A stretch of 64,000 bases of DNA from Mesorhizobium sp. WSM3626 (GCF_000513935.1 NZ_AZUY01000035.1:1-64000), one strand, 5' to 3'; shown: positions 20,193-30,152, counted from the first letter of the stretch. Program-made: numbers and translations. The notes: generated by a model not told the origin, from the sequence alone.

Positions 20193-21704
20193 TCAGAGTT
20201 TCAGGCGGATCATCTGGTAGGAATAGGCCGGCAGCGATAGGCTCAGTCTGCCGCCAGCCACCGAGGCGCCCTCCCCCCTCTTGGGCCCGACATTGCCGGG
20301 ATTCCCGGCCGAATTGACGGCTTTCAAATCCGCGTGCGTTATCACCTGGTGATCAACGACGTCAGCCGCACCGAAACCGCTGATGTCGATCACGGTTTCG
20401 ATCGCCTCGCTCGAATGGCGGTTGACGGCGAAGAAGGTGACATGGCCGGTTTTGGTGTCATGCACGCCGGCCACGTCGACGCAGGAAACCTCACCCGCGA
20501 CGGTGGACTTGTAGGTCGGGCTGTCCAGCTTGAGATCCAGTGCATTGCCACGGCCGTAGATCGAGGCATAGAGATAGGGATAGAATATTGTCTGGCGCCA
20601 TGCCGGGCCATCCGGAACGGTCATGATCGGCGCAATGACGTTTACCAGCTGCGCCAGGCAGGCGATCTTGACCACATCGGATCGACGGATGAAGGTGTTG
20701 AGGATCAGGCCAACCTGCAGCACGTCCTCGAAATTGTAGATGTCTTCGAGCAATGGTGGGGCGAAGGGCCAGCCGTCATTGCCCCCAAGGATCTTCTTGT
20801 CCTGCTCTTTGGAATGATACCAGACGTTCCATTCGTCGAACGAGATGTAGACCTGCTTGCTGGAGCGCTTCTTGGCCTTGATATACTCGATCACGCCGGC
20901 GACCGAGACGATGTAGCCGTCGAGCTTCTCGTTCATCGCGAGATAATTCGGCGCGTCATTGGCTTCATTGTCGAAATACATGTGCAGCGAGATATAGTCG
21001 ACCTCGTTATAGGTATGGTCGAGAACGGTCGCCTCCCATTCAGGATAGGTTGGCATCTTGGCATTCGATGAGCCGCAGACCACCAGTTCGAGCGACTTGG
21101 AAAAAGCGCGCATGGCCTTGGCGGTCTCATGGGCCAGGCGGCCATACTCGTCGGCGGTCTTGTGGCCGATCTGCCAGGGGCCGTCCATTTCGTTGCCGAG
21201 GCACCACAGCTTGACGTCGAAGGGCTCCTTGCGGCCGTTGGCGATACGCTTGTCGCTCCACTCACTTCCGCCTGGATGGTTGGTGTATTCCAGAAAATTG
21301 CGGGCTTCATCGAGGCCACGCGAGCCGAGATTGACGGCAAGCATCATCTCGGTGTTGGCGGACGCGCACCAGTTGGCAAATTCATGCAGGCCGACTTCGT
21401 TGCTTTCCGACGTGTGCCAGGCGAGGTCGAGGCGCACCGGGCGTTCTTCCTTGGGGCCGACACCGTCCTCCCAATTGTAAGCTGACACGAAATTGCCGCC
21501 GGGATAGCGGACGATCGGGACGTTAAGTTCCCTGACGAGATCAATGACGTCTTGACGCATGCCGTTGGTATCTGCCGTCGGATGGCCGGGCTCATAGATG
21601 CCGGTGTAGATCGCCCGCCCAAGATGCTCGATAAAGGATCCGTAGAGCCTCGGATCGATTTCCGAGACGACATAGTGCGGATGCGCCGTTATGGCTGCCT
21701 TCAT
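20193..21704 (-). CDS. abfA: Alpha-L-arabinofuranosidase, GH51
   Basis: A 503-residue cytoplasmic retaining glycosidase that removes alpha-L-arabinofuranosyl groups from arabino-oligosaccharides. There is no signal peptide, so substrates must be imported. The acid/base Glu is E172 in CLGNEMDG and the nucleophile Glu is E291 in YISFDEWNVW, both in usual GH51 surroundings. The N-terminal (beta/alpha)8 barrel (YGSFIEHLGRAIY, RYPGGNFVSAYNWEDG) is followed by the C-terminal beta domain. It is the first gene of the operon with the CUT1 transporter, ahead of a perfect 16-bp palindrome. Together they import and cleave arabinosides from plant cell walls. Confidence 0.93.
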   Translation of the reverse strand: MKAAITAHPHYVVSEIDPRLYGSFIEHLGRAIYTGIYEPGHPTADTNGMRQDVIDLVRELNVPIVRYPGGNFVSAYNWEDGVGPKEERPVRLDLAWHTSESNEVGLHEFANWCASANTEMMLAVNLGSRGLDEARNFLEYTNHPGGSEWSDKRIANGRKEPFDVKLWCLGNEMDGPWQIGHKTADEYGRLAHETAKAMRAFSKSLELVVCGSSNAKMPTYPEWEATVLDHTYNEVDYISLHMYFDNEANDAPNYLAMNEKLDGYIVSVAGVIEYIKAKKRSSKQVYISFDEWNVWYHSKEQDKKILGGNDGWPFAPPLLEDIYNFEDVLQVGLILNTFIRRSDVVKIACLAQLVNVIAPIMTVPDGPAWRQTIFYPYLYASIYGRGNALDLKLDSPTYKSTVAGEVSCVDVAGVHDTKTGHVTFFAVNRHSSEAIETVIDISGFGAADVVDHQVITHADLKAVNSAGNPGNVGPKRGEGASVAGGRLSLSLPAYSYQMIRLKL

Positions 21705-21730
21705 GCAATTCCTCCCTAAATATCACAAAT

Positions 21731-21746
21731 GATGATTTAAATCATC
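21731..21746. promoter_or_regulatory. Perfect 16-bp palindrome upstream of the arabinofuranosidase operon
   Basis: GATGATTTAAATCATC is self-complementary and lies 27 bp before the GH51 start codon. Its core TGATTTAAATCA closely matches TGATTTAATCA upstream of the ArsR-like regulator (22875-22885). The best explanation is an operator for that regulator. Confidence 0.65.
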
Positions 21747-21889
21747 TTACTCGATATCAAAGAGAAGCAGGACCCATTCGTCAAGCGAAAAACTAGCAAA
21801 AGTCTGACAATTGACCGACAGCCTCCGTCGTAAATGGAATCAATATATTGAAATCACTTCGTTATTTTTTAGACCCGATTTGATGATTA

Positions 21890-22843
21890 TCAACCGGTTT
21901 TGATCCTGAGCAGGATGTCCTGATCGTAATTTCCAAATCCCTTGCCGAAAATATTGATGCCGCCGGGACGCTTGGCATCGTCCTTGACGCCAATACGGAC
22001 CCGGATTGAATGATGGCCCTTGAGGTCGAGGGCGGCGAGGCTGGTTTCTGAAATCCTGACACCGTCGACATAGGTGCCGTCGGTGGAAATTCGCCAATTC
22101 TTCAGCTTGCCATATTGCGAGCCCTTGAGCTTCCACCAGGAGGGCGTGAAGACGCCGCGCTTGTCGCCGAAATCGCCGGGTGACGTCCACGTTCCGACAT
22201 CGACGCCATTGATCGTCAGCGTGATGTCGGAGGGCCAATCGGCGCTGGTGCCAGGCACTTCCGAGGACAGCTCGGTCACCAGTTCGAGTTCGGTAATCTC
22301 GGCATTGGCGAGCTTGGCATTGTTGGGGAACTGGTATTCGACAAAGCCGCGCGTGAACCACAACAGACCAGCCTTCATGCGGTCCGGATCAAGGAAGGTG
22401 TTGGGCACATCGAGGAGACCGATGATCCCGTCCGGCGAGCAGAGACCGCAGGGCGCGGTGACCTCGAATCCAGTGTAGAGCCCAATCGGCATCGACACTT
22501 CGATCGCGTCGTTCTTGAGCGAACGATATTCGCTCTTGAAGACCACGAGCACTTCCTCAGCGGTCGGATAGCAGATCTTTTGGCTGCCCTTCTTCGCCTT
22601 CTGGTTCTCGGTGCGGATCAGGCCAGCATCCTCGAGCACCTGTATATTGGTCGAGACCGTCGACTGCGGCAGCGACAGCAGGGCGGCGATGTCATTGACA
22701 TTCATCGGCCCTTTCTCATGCAGCAGTTTCAGCATCGAGATGCGCGCCGAAGAGGCCAGCCCCTTGAGGACGGCCATGCCTTCCTCAGGTTCGATCACCA
22801 GAAAATTGCGACTCATCGATTGGCCAGTCTGTATGAAATCCAT
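21890..22843 (-). CDS. ArsR-like winged-helix regulator with a large C-terminal sensing domain
   Basis: A 317-residue regulator (a start at 22816 is also possible; neither has a clear ribosome site). Residues about 20-90 are an ArsR-type winged helix (VLKGLASSARISMLKLLHE, MNVNDIAALLSLPQSTVSTNI). ArsR proteins usually end near residue 110. Here some 220 further residues follow with CGLCSPDGIIG, DITLTINGVDVGTW and SIRVRIGVKDD, which look like a beta-sandwich of carbohydrate-binding type. It lies directly upstream of the GH51/CUT1 operon on the same strand, and palindromes stand before both. It is probably a repressor released by an arabinose-derived ligand; this is an inference. Confidence 0.75.
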   Translation of the reverse strand: MDFIQTGQSMSRNFLVIEPEEGMAVLKGLASSARISMLKLLHEKGPMNVNDIAALLSLPQSTVSTNIQVLEDAGLIRTENQKAKKGSQKICYPTAEEVLVVFKSEYRSLKNDAIEVSMPIGLYTGFEVTAPCGLCSPDGIIGLLDVPNTFLDPDRMKAGLLWFTRGFVEYQFPNNAKLANAEITELELVTELSSEVPGTSADWPSDITLTINGVDVGTWTSPGDFGDKRGVFTPSWWKLKGSQYGKLKNWRISTDGTYVDGVRISETSLAALDLKGHHSIRVRIGVKDDAKRPGGINIFGKGFGNYDQDILLRIKTG

Positions 22844-22874
22844 ATCCGAAATTGCCCCTGTATATCTTGGAATC

Positions 22875-22885
22875 TGATTTAATCA
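22875..22885. promoter_or_regulatory. Palindrome upstream of the ArsR-like regulator gene
   Basis: TGATTTAATCA is palindromic around its centre base and lies 32 bp before the regulator start at 22843. It differs from the core of the palindrome before the GH51 gene by one missing base. This suggests autoregulation by the same protein. Confidence 0.5.
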
Positions 22886-23170
22886 ATGCGCTGACCGCCC
22901 CCAAGTCACTTTTATTGATCGCAACCGTGCGGCGGGTTCCTTCCTCGGGGACTTTCGTACGCCTTCCGGTGCCCGAAACTCTTCACGAAAGCGGAATGAC
23001 AGCGCAACAGCATCGGGATGGCGATAGCGGCATGGAACGCTGGAAGTCTCGTCCTGACCCTCGGACTCGGGGGGTCCCTTACCGGATGACATCCCAATTC
23101 AACGCAATTGGCGAGCCTACGCTCAGCAGCGGTCCGACCAGAGCAGCAAAAAGCTTGCCTACTTGGTATG

Positions 23171-23193
23171 CTGGTATAATATGTAGATGGTAT
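23171..23193. promoter_or_regulatory. Candidate GntR operator CTGGTATAAT before the first CUT2 transporter
   Basis: CTGGTATAAT at 23171-23180 is the plus-strand orientation of a motif found inverted before three other units of the apiose island (27919-27928, 28852-28861, 37116-37125). A further TGGTAT at 23163-23168 and another at 23188-23193 flank it, so several half-sites cluster here. Confidence 0.6.
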
Positions 23194-23274
23194 GGTGTCT
23201 TTCGAAAAGAGCCATCGTCACGGAATGAACAGACGAGCCGATCAGGTCGGCCGGTGTTTTTGGGAGGAGATATC

Positions 23275-24297
23275 ATGAAGTTTTCAATTGTGGCGGCGCT
23301 TGCCGGCGCCGCGCTAGCCAGTGTTTCGGTTTTGCCGGTGATGGCGTCGCCGGACGCACCGGTGATCGCACTCGCCAACGCCTATTACGGCAACACCTGG
23401 CGGCATCAGATGGTGGAGGCTTTCGAGGCCTCGGCCAAGGAAGCCAAGGCGGCCGGTCGGATCGCCGACTACGTCGTCATGAACGGTGACGGCTCGGTGG
23501 CGCAACAGAACAGCCAGATCGCCGAACTGATCCTCAAGAAGGTCGACGTGCTCGCCGTCGACGCCGCCTCGGAAACCGCGGTCAACGGCATCATCGAAAA
23601 GGCCTGCAAGGCCGGCATCATCGTGGTTTCCTTCGATTCGGTTGCTTCGGCGCCCTGCAACTACCAGCTCAACTTCGACTTCAAGGGCTACAAGGCGGCC
23701 CAGGCCGAAGCCATCTTCAAGATGATCGGCGGCAAGGGCAACGTCATCCAAGTGCGCGGCGTGAAGGGGTCAGCGCCCGACAACGACATGTTCAACGCGC
23801 AGCAGTCGGTGCTGGCGAAATATCCCGACATCAAGGTTGTCGCCACCGTCTATGGTCAGGCGACCGCCTCGGTCGCGCAGGCGGCGATCGCCAACGTCCT
23901 GCCCTCGCTGCCACATGTCGACGCCGTGCTCGGCCAAGGCGGCAGCGACGATGTCGGCATTGCTCAGGCCTTCGTCCAATATGGCGGTGATTATGCCGGC
24001 AAGATGCCGATCATCGAAGGCGGCGGCGGCACCGACTTCGTCAAATGGTGGGCCGAGGAGAATGCCAAGAACAGCTACCAGACGGTCTCGATGAACACCA
24101 CGCCGGGCATTGGCGGCGCCGCATTCTGGCTCGGCCTTTCGCTGCTCAAGGGTGGCAAGGCACCGAAGCTGATGATCATGCCGGTGGCGACCGTCGATGC
24201 CAGCAATCTCAAGGAGTATGCGAAGCTGCCGGGGGGCCAGATCATCAGCCCCAGCTATTCGCTCGACTGGGTCAAGCAGAACCTGCTCAGCAAGTAA
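23275..24297 (+). CDS. CUT2 (ribose-type) ABC transporter, periplasmic binding protein
   Basis: A 340-residue periplasmic binding protein of the RbsB-like class. ATG 23275 has GGAGGA upstream and begins a clear Sec signal peptide (residues 1-24, ending VMASPDA). Typical fold segments are IALANAYYGNTWRHQMVEAF, NSQIAELILKKVDVLAVDAAS, KGNVIQVRGVKGSAPDN and VDAVLGQGGSDDVGIAQAF. The sequence differs clearly from the second binding protein of the island (29071-30012), so the ligands may differ. The GntR-type motif upstream places it in the apiose regulon. Ligand inferred: apiose, an apioside or a related branched sugar acid. Confidence 0.85.
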   Translation: MKFSIVAALAGAALASVSVLPVMASPDAPVIALANAYYGNTWRHQMVEAFEASAKEAKAAGRIADYVVMNGDGSVAQQNSQIAELILKKVDVLAVDAASETAVNGIIEKACKAGIIVVSFDSVASAPCNYQLNFDFKGYKAAQAEAIFKMIGGKGNVIQVRGVKGSAPDNDMFNAQQSVLAKYPDIKVVATVYGQATASVAQAAIANVLPSLPHVDAVLGQGGSDDVGIAQAFVQYGGDYAGKMPIIEGGGGTDFVKWWAEENAKNSYQTVSMNTTPGIGGAAFWLGLSLLKGGKAPKLMIMPVATVDASNLKEYAKLPGGQIISPSYSLDWVKQNLLSK

Positions 24298-24311
24298 AGC
24301 TTGTCATTGCC

Positions 24312-24350
24312 AAGGACCGGGCGCCGCCCAGACGGCCGCGCCCGGTCCTT
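24312..24350 (+). terminator. Intercistronic hairpin after the first binding-protein gene
   Basis: AAGGACCGGGCGC (24312-24324) pairs exactly with GCGCCCGGTCCTT (24338-24350). There is no T-run. Hairpins at this place usually stabilise the binding-protein mRNA and lower expression of the following membrane genes. Confidence 0.65.
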
Positions 24351-24373
24351 GCCCGTAAAGAAACGGAGGACGA

Positions 24374-26848
24374 ATGTCCCATCTTGCCGTAGCCGATCCG
24401 GAAGGCGCAGCCGCTACGATACCCGACATCAGGTCAAACGTCGTCTCGCTGTCGCGGATCACCAAGAGCTTCGGGCCGACGCTGGCGAACGCGCAGATCG
24501 ACCTCGCCGTCTCGGCCGGTGAAATCATCGGCCTGGTCGGCGGCAACGGCGCCGGCAAGTCGACACTGATGCGCATCCTGTGCGGGGCGACGTCGCCGAC
24601 CCTCGGCTCGATTTCGTTCGCCGGACAGGGCGTGAGCTTCGGCGCCTATGGCACGGCGGAGGCGCAAAGGCGCGGCATCCGCATGGTTCACCAGGAACTG
24701 TCGCTGTGCGCCAACCTTTCCGTCGCCGAGAACTTCTTCCTGGAGACACCCGGCGACGCGGCCAACAGGCCGGGCTGGCGCGCACTCTACAGGGACCGCG
24801 CCCGCGCAGCGCTGGACGCCGTCTTTCACGCCAACGGCATCGATGTGAACGCCGAAGTCGGCCATCTCTCCATCGCCGAGCGGCAGATGGTCGAGATCGC
24901 GCGCGCCGCCGCCACGCCCGGCGTCAAGCTGATCGTGCTCGACGAGCCGACCTCCTCGCTCGACCTCGACCGCTCCAGACAGTTGCGGGCCTTTATTCGT
25001 GAGCGTGCCAAATCCGGCTTCGCCTTCATCTTCATCAGCCACAAGCTGCAGGAAATCATCGACATCGCCACGCAGGTGATGGTGCTGCGCAACGGACGCA
25101 CCGCCTGGCGCGGCGATGTCGCCGACACCTCGATCGGCCAACTGGTGCAGCTCATGGGCGGCGACGCCAATTCAATCCACCAGCACAGCGCCGCCGCCGC
25201 CAGCAGCGGCGAGGCGCTGGTTAAATTGTCCGGTTCCCTGACCGCCGGACTCGGCCGCGATATCGAGATCGGCCGCGGCGAGATCATCGGACTGGCGGGG
25301 CTCGAGGGCAGCGGCCAGAAGGAGTTGCTGCACGCCATCTTCGAGCCGGATTCCACCCGGGGAACCGCGATCACCAGGAGCGGCGATGCCGGTTTCATTG
25401 CCGGCGACCGCCAGAAGGAAGGCGTGTTCCCGCTGTGGAGCGTGCTTGGAAACATCAGCATCGGCAGCCTTGCCCGCCGTCCGGCACTGGGCCTTGTTTC
25501 GGAACGCGCCTGCCGCGAGGCGGCGGGCGTTGCAGCCGGCCGGTTGCGGCTCGACGACAAACGCTTCGGCTCCAACATCCTCGAACTCAGCGGCGGCAAC
25601 CAGCAGAAGGCGCTGGTTGCCCGCGCGCTCGTCGCCGACACGCCGATCCTGCTGCTCGACGATCCGACGCGCGGCGTCGACATTGCCACGAAACAAGACT
25701 TCTACAGGCTCTGCAACGAGATCGCGCGCAGTGGTCGCACGCTGGTTTGGCACACGACCGAAGACGCCGAGCTTTTGGCCTGCGACCGCGTGCTGGTGTT
25801 TTCAGGCGGGCGCATTGTCAAGGAATTGAGCGGCGAAGCGATCACGGAATCGGCCGTCGTCGGCGCATCCTTTGCCCAGCAGGCGGACACCCGTGCCGGC
25901 GCGGGGCACAGCGCCGCCGGCGCCGGCCTTGCCCGCCGGCTGGTCAACGCGGCCCCCTTCATCGGGCTCGCCGCCGTGCTGGCGGTGATGATCTCGGCCA
26001 ACCCGGCGGTGGCCTCGATCTTCGGGCTCGACCTGCTCTTGATGCCGGCGCTGTCCCTGGTGCTGGTGACGGCGGCGCAGATGTTCATCGTCGGCGGCAG
26101 CGAGATCGATCTCGGCGTCGGCGCCTTTGCTGGTCTGGTCAGCGTGCTCTCCGCCACGCTGCTCTACGATCAGCCATGGCTCGGTGCGCTGGCGCTGGCG
26201 GCGGCGATCGCCGCCTATGCTGGGCTTGGCGGCCTGATCCAGGCGCGCAAGATCCCGGCCATCGTCGTCACGCTCGGCGCCTCCTTCATCTGGATGGGAC
26301 TAGGCTACGCACTGCAGCCGACACCGGGCGGCACCAGCCCCGAATGGTTGTCGGCGATGTTCAGCTGGTCGCTGGTTTTCCTGCCCACCTCCATCATCCT
26401 CATCGCCGCCGTCGCGCTGGTGGTGCTGGTGATCGACCGGCTGCCGCTTGGCGTGGTGCTGCGCGGCTTCGGCAACAATCCGACCGCCATGATCCGCTCC
26501 GGCTGGTCGCCGACGCGCTATGCACTGGTGCGTTACCTCGTCGCCGGATTGTTCGCCGCTGCCGCCGGCCTGTCGCTGACGGCGATCAACACGGCAAGCG
26601 ACATCAATTCCGGCAATTCGTTCACGCTGCTCAGCGTCGCCGCCGTGGTGATGGGTGGCTGCTCGCTGCTGGGCGGTGTCATCTCGCCGGTCGGCACCAT
26701 CGCCGGCGCGGTCACGCTGGCCTTGATCGGCGCCCTGCTCGGCACGCTGAACGTGAGCAGCGACTTCAACGCCGCAACGCAAGGGCTGATCCTCATCGCC
26801 CTTTTGACGCTGCGCGGCCTGACCGCAGACCGCAGGAGCGAACAATGA
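24374..26848 (+). CDS. CUT2 ABC transporter ATPase fused to a permease
   Basis: An 824-residue fusion; ATG 24374 has CGGAGG upstream. Residues about 25-500 are an RbsA-like double ATPase. The first half has Walker A GGNGAGKST, signature LSIAERQ and Walker B LIVLDEPTSSLD. The second half has the usual altered Walker A (GLEGSGQKE), then LSGGNQQK and LLLDDPTRGVD. From about residue 515 an RbsC-like permease follows with about eight to ten membrane segments (MFIVGGSEIDLGVGAFAG motif, GGCSLLGGVISPVG near the end). RbsA and RbsC are usually separate. The next gene codes for a second permease and overlaps by 4 bp, so the channel may be an asymmetric pair. No stop or frameshift interrupts the junction. 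Confidence 0.9.
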   Translation: MSHLAVADPEGAAATIPDIRSNVVSLSRITKSFGPTLANAQIDLAVSAGEIIGLVGGNGAGKSTLMRILCGATSPTLGSISFAGQGVSFGAYGTAEAQRRGIRMVHQELSLCANLSVAENFFLETPGDAANRPGWRALYRDRARAALDAVFHANGIDVNAEVGHLSIAERQMVEIARAAATPGVKLIVLDEPTSSLDLDRSRQLRAFIRERAKSGFAFIFISHKLQEIIDIATQVMVLRNGRTAWRGDVADTSIGQLVQLMGGDANSIHQHSAAAASSGEALVKLSGSLTAGLGRDIEIGRGEIIGLAGLEGSGQKELLHAIFEPDSTRGTAITRSGDAGFIAGDRQKEGVFPLWSVLGNISIGSLARRPALGLVSERACREAAGVAAGRLRLDDKRFGSNILELSGGNQQKALVARALVADTPILLLDDPTRGVDIATKQDFYRLCNEIARSGRTLVWHTTEDAELLACDRVLVFSGGRIVKELSGEAITESAVVGASFAQQADTRAGAGHSAAGAGLARRLVNAAPFIGLAAVLAVMISANPAVASIFGLDLLLMPALSLVLVTAAQMFIVGGSEIDLGVGAFAGLVSVLSATLLYDQPWLGALALAAAIAAYAGLGGLIQARKIPAIVVTLGASFIWMGLGYALQPTPGGTSPEWLSAMFSWSLVFLPTSIILIAAVALVVLVIDRLPLGVVLRGFGNNPTAMIRSGWSPTRYALVRYLVAGLFAAAAGLSLTAINTASDINSGNSFTLLSVAAVVMGGCSLLGGVISPVGTIAGAVTLALIGALLGTLNVSSDFNAATQGLILIALLTLRGLTADRRSEQ

Positions 26849-27879
26849 ACGGCCTCGCCGCCTCCAGCCTCTGGGCACAGAAGAACCGCTGGGTCTGGTC
26901 GGCGATCGGCGTGCTTTTGCTTTGGCTGGTGCTGTCCGTGGTCACCAACCGCTTCAGCCTCTCCAGCCTGTCGGGCATCATGCTGTCGGCCTCGTTCCTG
27001 ACCGTCGTCGGCATCGGCCAGATGTTCGTCGTCACCACCGGGCGCGGCAATATCGACCTTTCGGTGGCCTCGGTGATCACGCTCAGCGCCTTCGTGGCGC
27101 TGCTCACCATCAGGGGCCAGGACGCCAACCTTGCCATCGGCGTCGGCGCCGCGATCCTGCTCGGCCTCGCGGTCGGCGGGTTGAATTCGCTGCTCGTCGT
27201 CGGGCTGAACATACCGGCCATCATCGCCACGCTGGCGACAGGTTATGTACTGGCGACCGGGACACTGCTTTCGAACCGCGCCATAGCGGGCTTCGCCGTC
27301 AGCCCGCTCTTGAAGACGCTGGCGACGGGCCGCATTGCCGGCGTGCCGATCATGGCCGCCATCGCCATCGTTGGCGTGGCCGCGACCTCCTTCGTGCTGC
27401 GCTACACGGTTTTCGGACAATTGCTGTCGGCGGTCGGCCAGAACCGCACCGCCGCGCGGCTGGCCGCGATCCGCAACAACCGGGTCATCGCTTCGGCCTT
27501 CATCATCTCGTCGGTGCTGGCTTCGCTCAATGGGCTGCTGCTCGGCGCCTATATAGGTGGCGCCTTCCTCGAAATGGGCCAGCCCTATCTCTTGCAGTCG
27601 ATCGCCGCGGTGGTGCTGGGCGGCACGCTGATCTTTGGCGGCTCGGCGAGCGCCGTCGGCACGCTGTTCGCAAGTATCCTGCTGATCCTCATCGTCACCA
27701 CCATGCAGATCCTCGGCCTGCCGCCAGGTGCGCAGGACATCGTGCAAGGCATCGTCGTCATCTTCGTTCTGGCGCTGGCCGGCCGGCAAGTGCTGTCGCG
27801 CCGAGCCGCCGTCGACCGCACCGACGACGACGGCACACTGAAATCCGAGCCAAATGCGGCGGCTGTCCGCCGGCAATGA
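26845..27879 (+). CDS. CUT2 ABC transporter permease (RbsC type)
   Basis: A 344-residue inner-membrane permease; ATG 26845 overlaps the stop of the fusion gene (ATGA). Diagnostic RbsC segments are MFVVTTGRGNIDLSVASVI near residue 60 and VVLGGTLIFGGSASAVGTLF near 250. About ten membrane segments are predicted. The short polar C terminus is not conserved in the family. It is the second permease of this transporter, alongside the fused one. Confidence 0.9.
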   Translation: MNGLAASSLWAQKNRWVWSAIGVLLLWLVLSVVTNRFSLSSLSGIMLSASFLTVVGIGQMFVVTTGRGNIDLSVASVITLSAFVALLTIRGQDANLAIGVGAAILLGLAVGGLNSLLVVGLNIPAIIATLATGYVLATGTLLSNRAIAGFAVSPLLKTLATGRIAGVPIMAAIAIVGVAATSFVLRYTVFGQLLSAVGQNRTAARLAAIRNNRVIASAFIISSVLASLNGLLLGAYIGGAFLEMGQPYLLQSIAAVVLGGTLIFGGSASAVGTLFASILLILIVTTMQILGLPPGAQDIVQGIVVIFVLALAGRQVLSRRAAVDRTDDDGTLKSEPNAAAVRRQ

Positions 27880-27907
27880 CAAGCGGATGATGATTTCTCT
27901 TGCCAAT

Positions 27908-27928
27908 GTGGTAGAGTGATCATACCAG
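27908..27928. promoter_or_regulatory. Candidate GntR operator before the apnO-like gene
   Basis: Read on the minus strand, CTGGTATGAT (27919-27928) continues into CACTCTACCAC, giving the half-sites TGGTA and TACCA nine bases apart. This layout suits a FadR-subfamily dimer. It shares this extended form with the site at 28841-28861. Confidence 0.65.
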
Positions 27929-27983
27929 TAGATAAGCTGACGATCGGTAACGCCATCGTCCACGACCAGGGAGCAAGGGCTAG

Positions 27984-28811
27984 ATGACGACGATTGCGCT
28001 GTTCGGTGCCGGCGGCAAAATGGGCTACCGCCTTTCGACCAATTTCCGCGGCTCGCCCTATACGATCCGCCATGTCGAGGTCAGCGAGGCCGGGCGTGAG
28101 CGGCTGAAGACCGGACTGGGCTTCGACACGGTCAGCGCCGACGAGGCGCTGGAAGGCGTCGACGTGGTGATCCTGGCCGTGCCGGACACCCATATCGGCA
28201 AGGTCGCGACAAGCATCGAAAGCAAGCTTGCGCCGGGCACGATGGTCATCGTACTCGACGCAGCCGCGCCGTTCGCCGGGCATTTGCCCGATCGTCCCGA
28301 CCTGACCTACTTCGTCACCCATCCCTGCCATCCGCCGATCTTCAACGACGAGACCGACATGGCGGCGAAGAAGGACTATTTCGGCGGTGTGAAGGCCAAG
28401 CAGCACATGGTCAGCGCCCTGATGCAGGGACCGGAAGCCGACTACGCCAAGGGCGAGGCCATCGCCAAGATCATCTGGGCGCCGGTGATGCGCTCGCACC
28501 GCGTTTCCGTCAAACAGATGGCGCTGCTCGAGCCAGGTCTTTCGGAAACCGTCTGCGCTTCGCTGCTGGTCGTCATGAAGGAGGCGGTCGACGAGGTCGT
28601 GGCGCGTGGCGTCGACCGGCAGGCGGCGCTCGATTTCCTGCTTGGCCACATGAACGTGCTCGGCGCCGTCATCTTCGGCGAAACCAAGGGCGTGTTCTCT
28701 GACGCCTGCAACAAGGCGATCGAATTCGGCAAGCCGGTGCTGATGCGCGACGACTGGAAGCGGGTCTTCGAGCCGGAAGAGATCGCAGCCAGCATTCAGC
28801 GGATCACCTGA
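27984..28811 (+). CDS. apnO: D-apionate oxidoisomerase-like dehydrogenase
   Basis: A 275-residue NAD-binding protein related to 6-phosphogluconate/3-hydroxyisobutyrate dehydrogenases, with ALFGAGGKMGYRL at 5-17, VVILAVPDTHIG near 70 and a helical C-terminal domain. HPCHPPIFNDE in the middle is characteristic of the group containing ApnO, which oxidises and isomerises D-apionate to 3-oxo-isoapionate. The assignment rests on the neighbours: ApsD-, ApnL-, OiaK- and RuBisCO-like genes of the known D-apiose pathway are all within 12 kb. It has its own operator-like site upstream, 105 bp after the first transporter. Confidence 0.8.
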   Translation: MTTIALFGAGGKMGYRLSTNFRGSPYTIRHVEVSEAGRERLKTGLGFDTVSADEALEGVDVVILAVPDTHIGKVATSIESKLAPGTMVIVLDAAAPFAGHLPDRPDLTYFVTHPCHPPIFNDETDMAAKKDYFGGVKAKQHMVSALMQGPEADYAKGEAIAKIIWAPVMRSHRVSVKQMALLEPGLSETVCASLLVVMKEAVDEVVARGVDRQAALDFLLGHMNVLGAVIFGETKGVFSDACNKAIEFGKPVLMRDDWKRVFEPEEIAASIQRIT

Positions 28812-28840
28812 CTCGACTTGGGTACAGATTACCTGAATTT

Positions 28841-28861
28841 GTGGTTGACTCATCATACCAG
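28841..28861. promoter_or_regulatory. Candidate GntR operator before the second CUT2 transporter
   Basis: Read on the minus strand, CTGGTATGAT (28852-28861) is followed by GAGTCAACCAC, nearly the same extended site as at 27908-27928 (half-sites TGGTA and AACCA nine bases apart). It lies about 210 bp before the start of the second binding-protein gene. Confidence 0.65.
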
Positions 28862-28968
28862 TTGGCTAAGCTAATCTTCGCTCGGATCAACCACGCTTCG
28901 CCGGGAGTTCGAAGCTGAGACGGGTGGAGGATGGCGGGGAACAGGAACTTGCTTGGGAGGCCGACTGA

Positions 28969-30012
<1,044 letters not shown>

Positions 30013-30028
30013 GCCGTCTCAACGCAAC

Positions 30029-30060
30029 GGCGAGGGGCGGACCCGTGTTCGCCCCTCGCC
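30029..30060 (+). terminator. Hairpin with T-rich tail after the second binding-protein gene
   Basis: GGCGAGGGGCG (30029-30039) pairs exactly with CGCCCCTCGCC (30050-30060) and is followed by CAGTTTTGTTTT. It could act as a partial terminator that keeps the binding protein at higher levels than the downstream transporter genes. Confidence 0.65.
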
Positions 30061-30152
30061 CAGTTTTGTTTTGACGCGATTTCGGACGGAAAACCGTTCA
30101 CACTTTTTCTGGATTGCTCCAGTTTCACGTTCCGGGTGATTCTTTGACCGCC

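Larger units (their letters stand above)
22844..23274. other. Divergent intergenic region between the arabinoside and apiose units
   Basis: The 430 bp hold a candidate ArsR operator (22875-22885) near the left end and a candidate GntR operator (23171-23180) about 95 bp before the first apiose-island gene. The longer open frame running through from 22852 has no supporting ribosome site. I see no further gene. Confidence 0.6.

Noticed and set aside
25435..26844. Long extension upstream of the second CUT2 permease
   Set aside because: It is an out-of-frame reading of the ATPase-permease fusion; the permease starts at ATG 26845 by 4-bp overlap.
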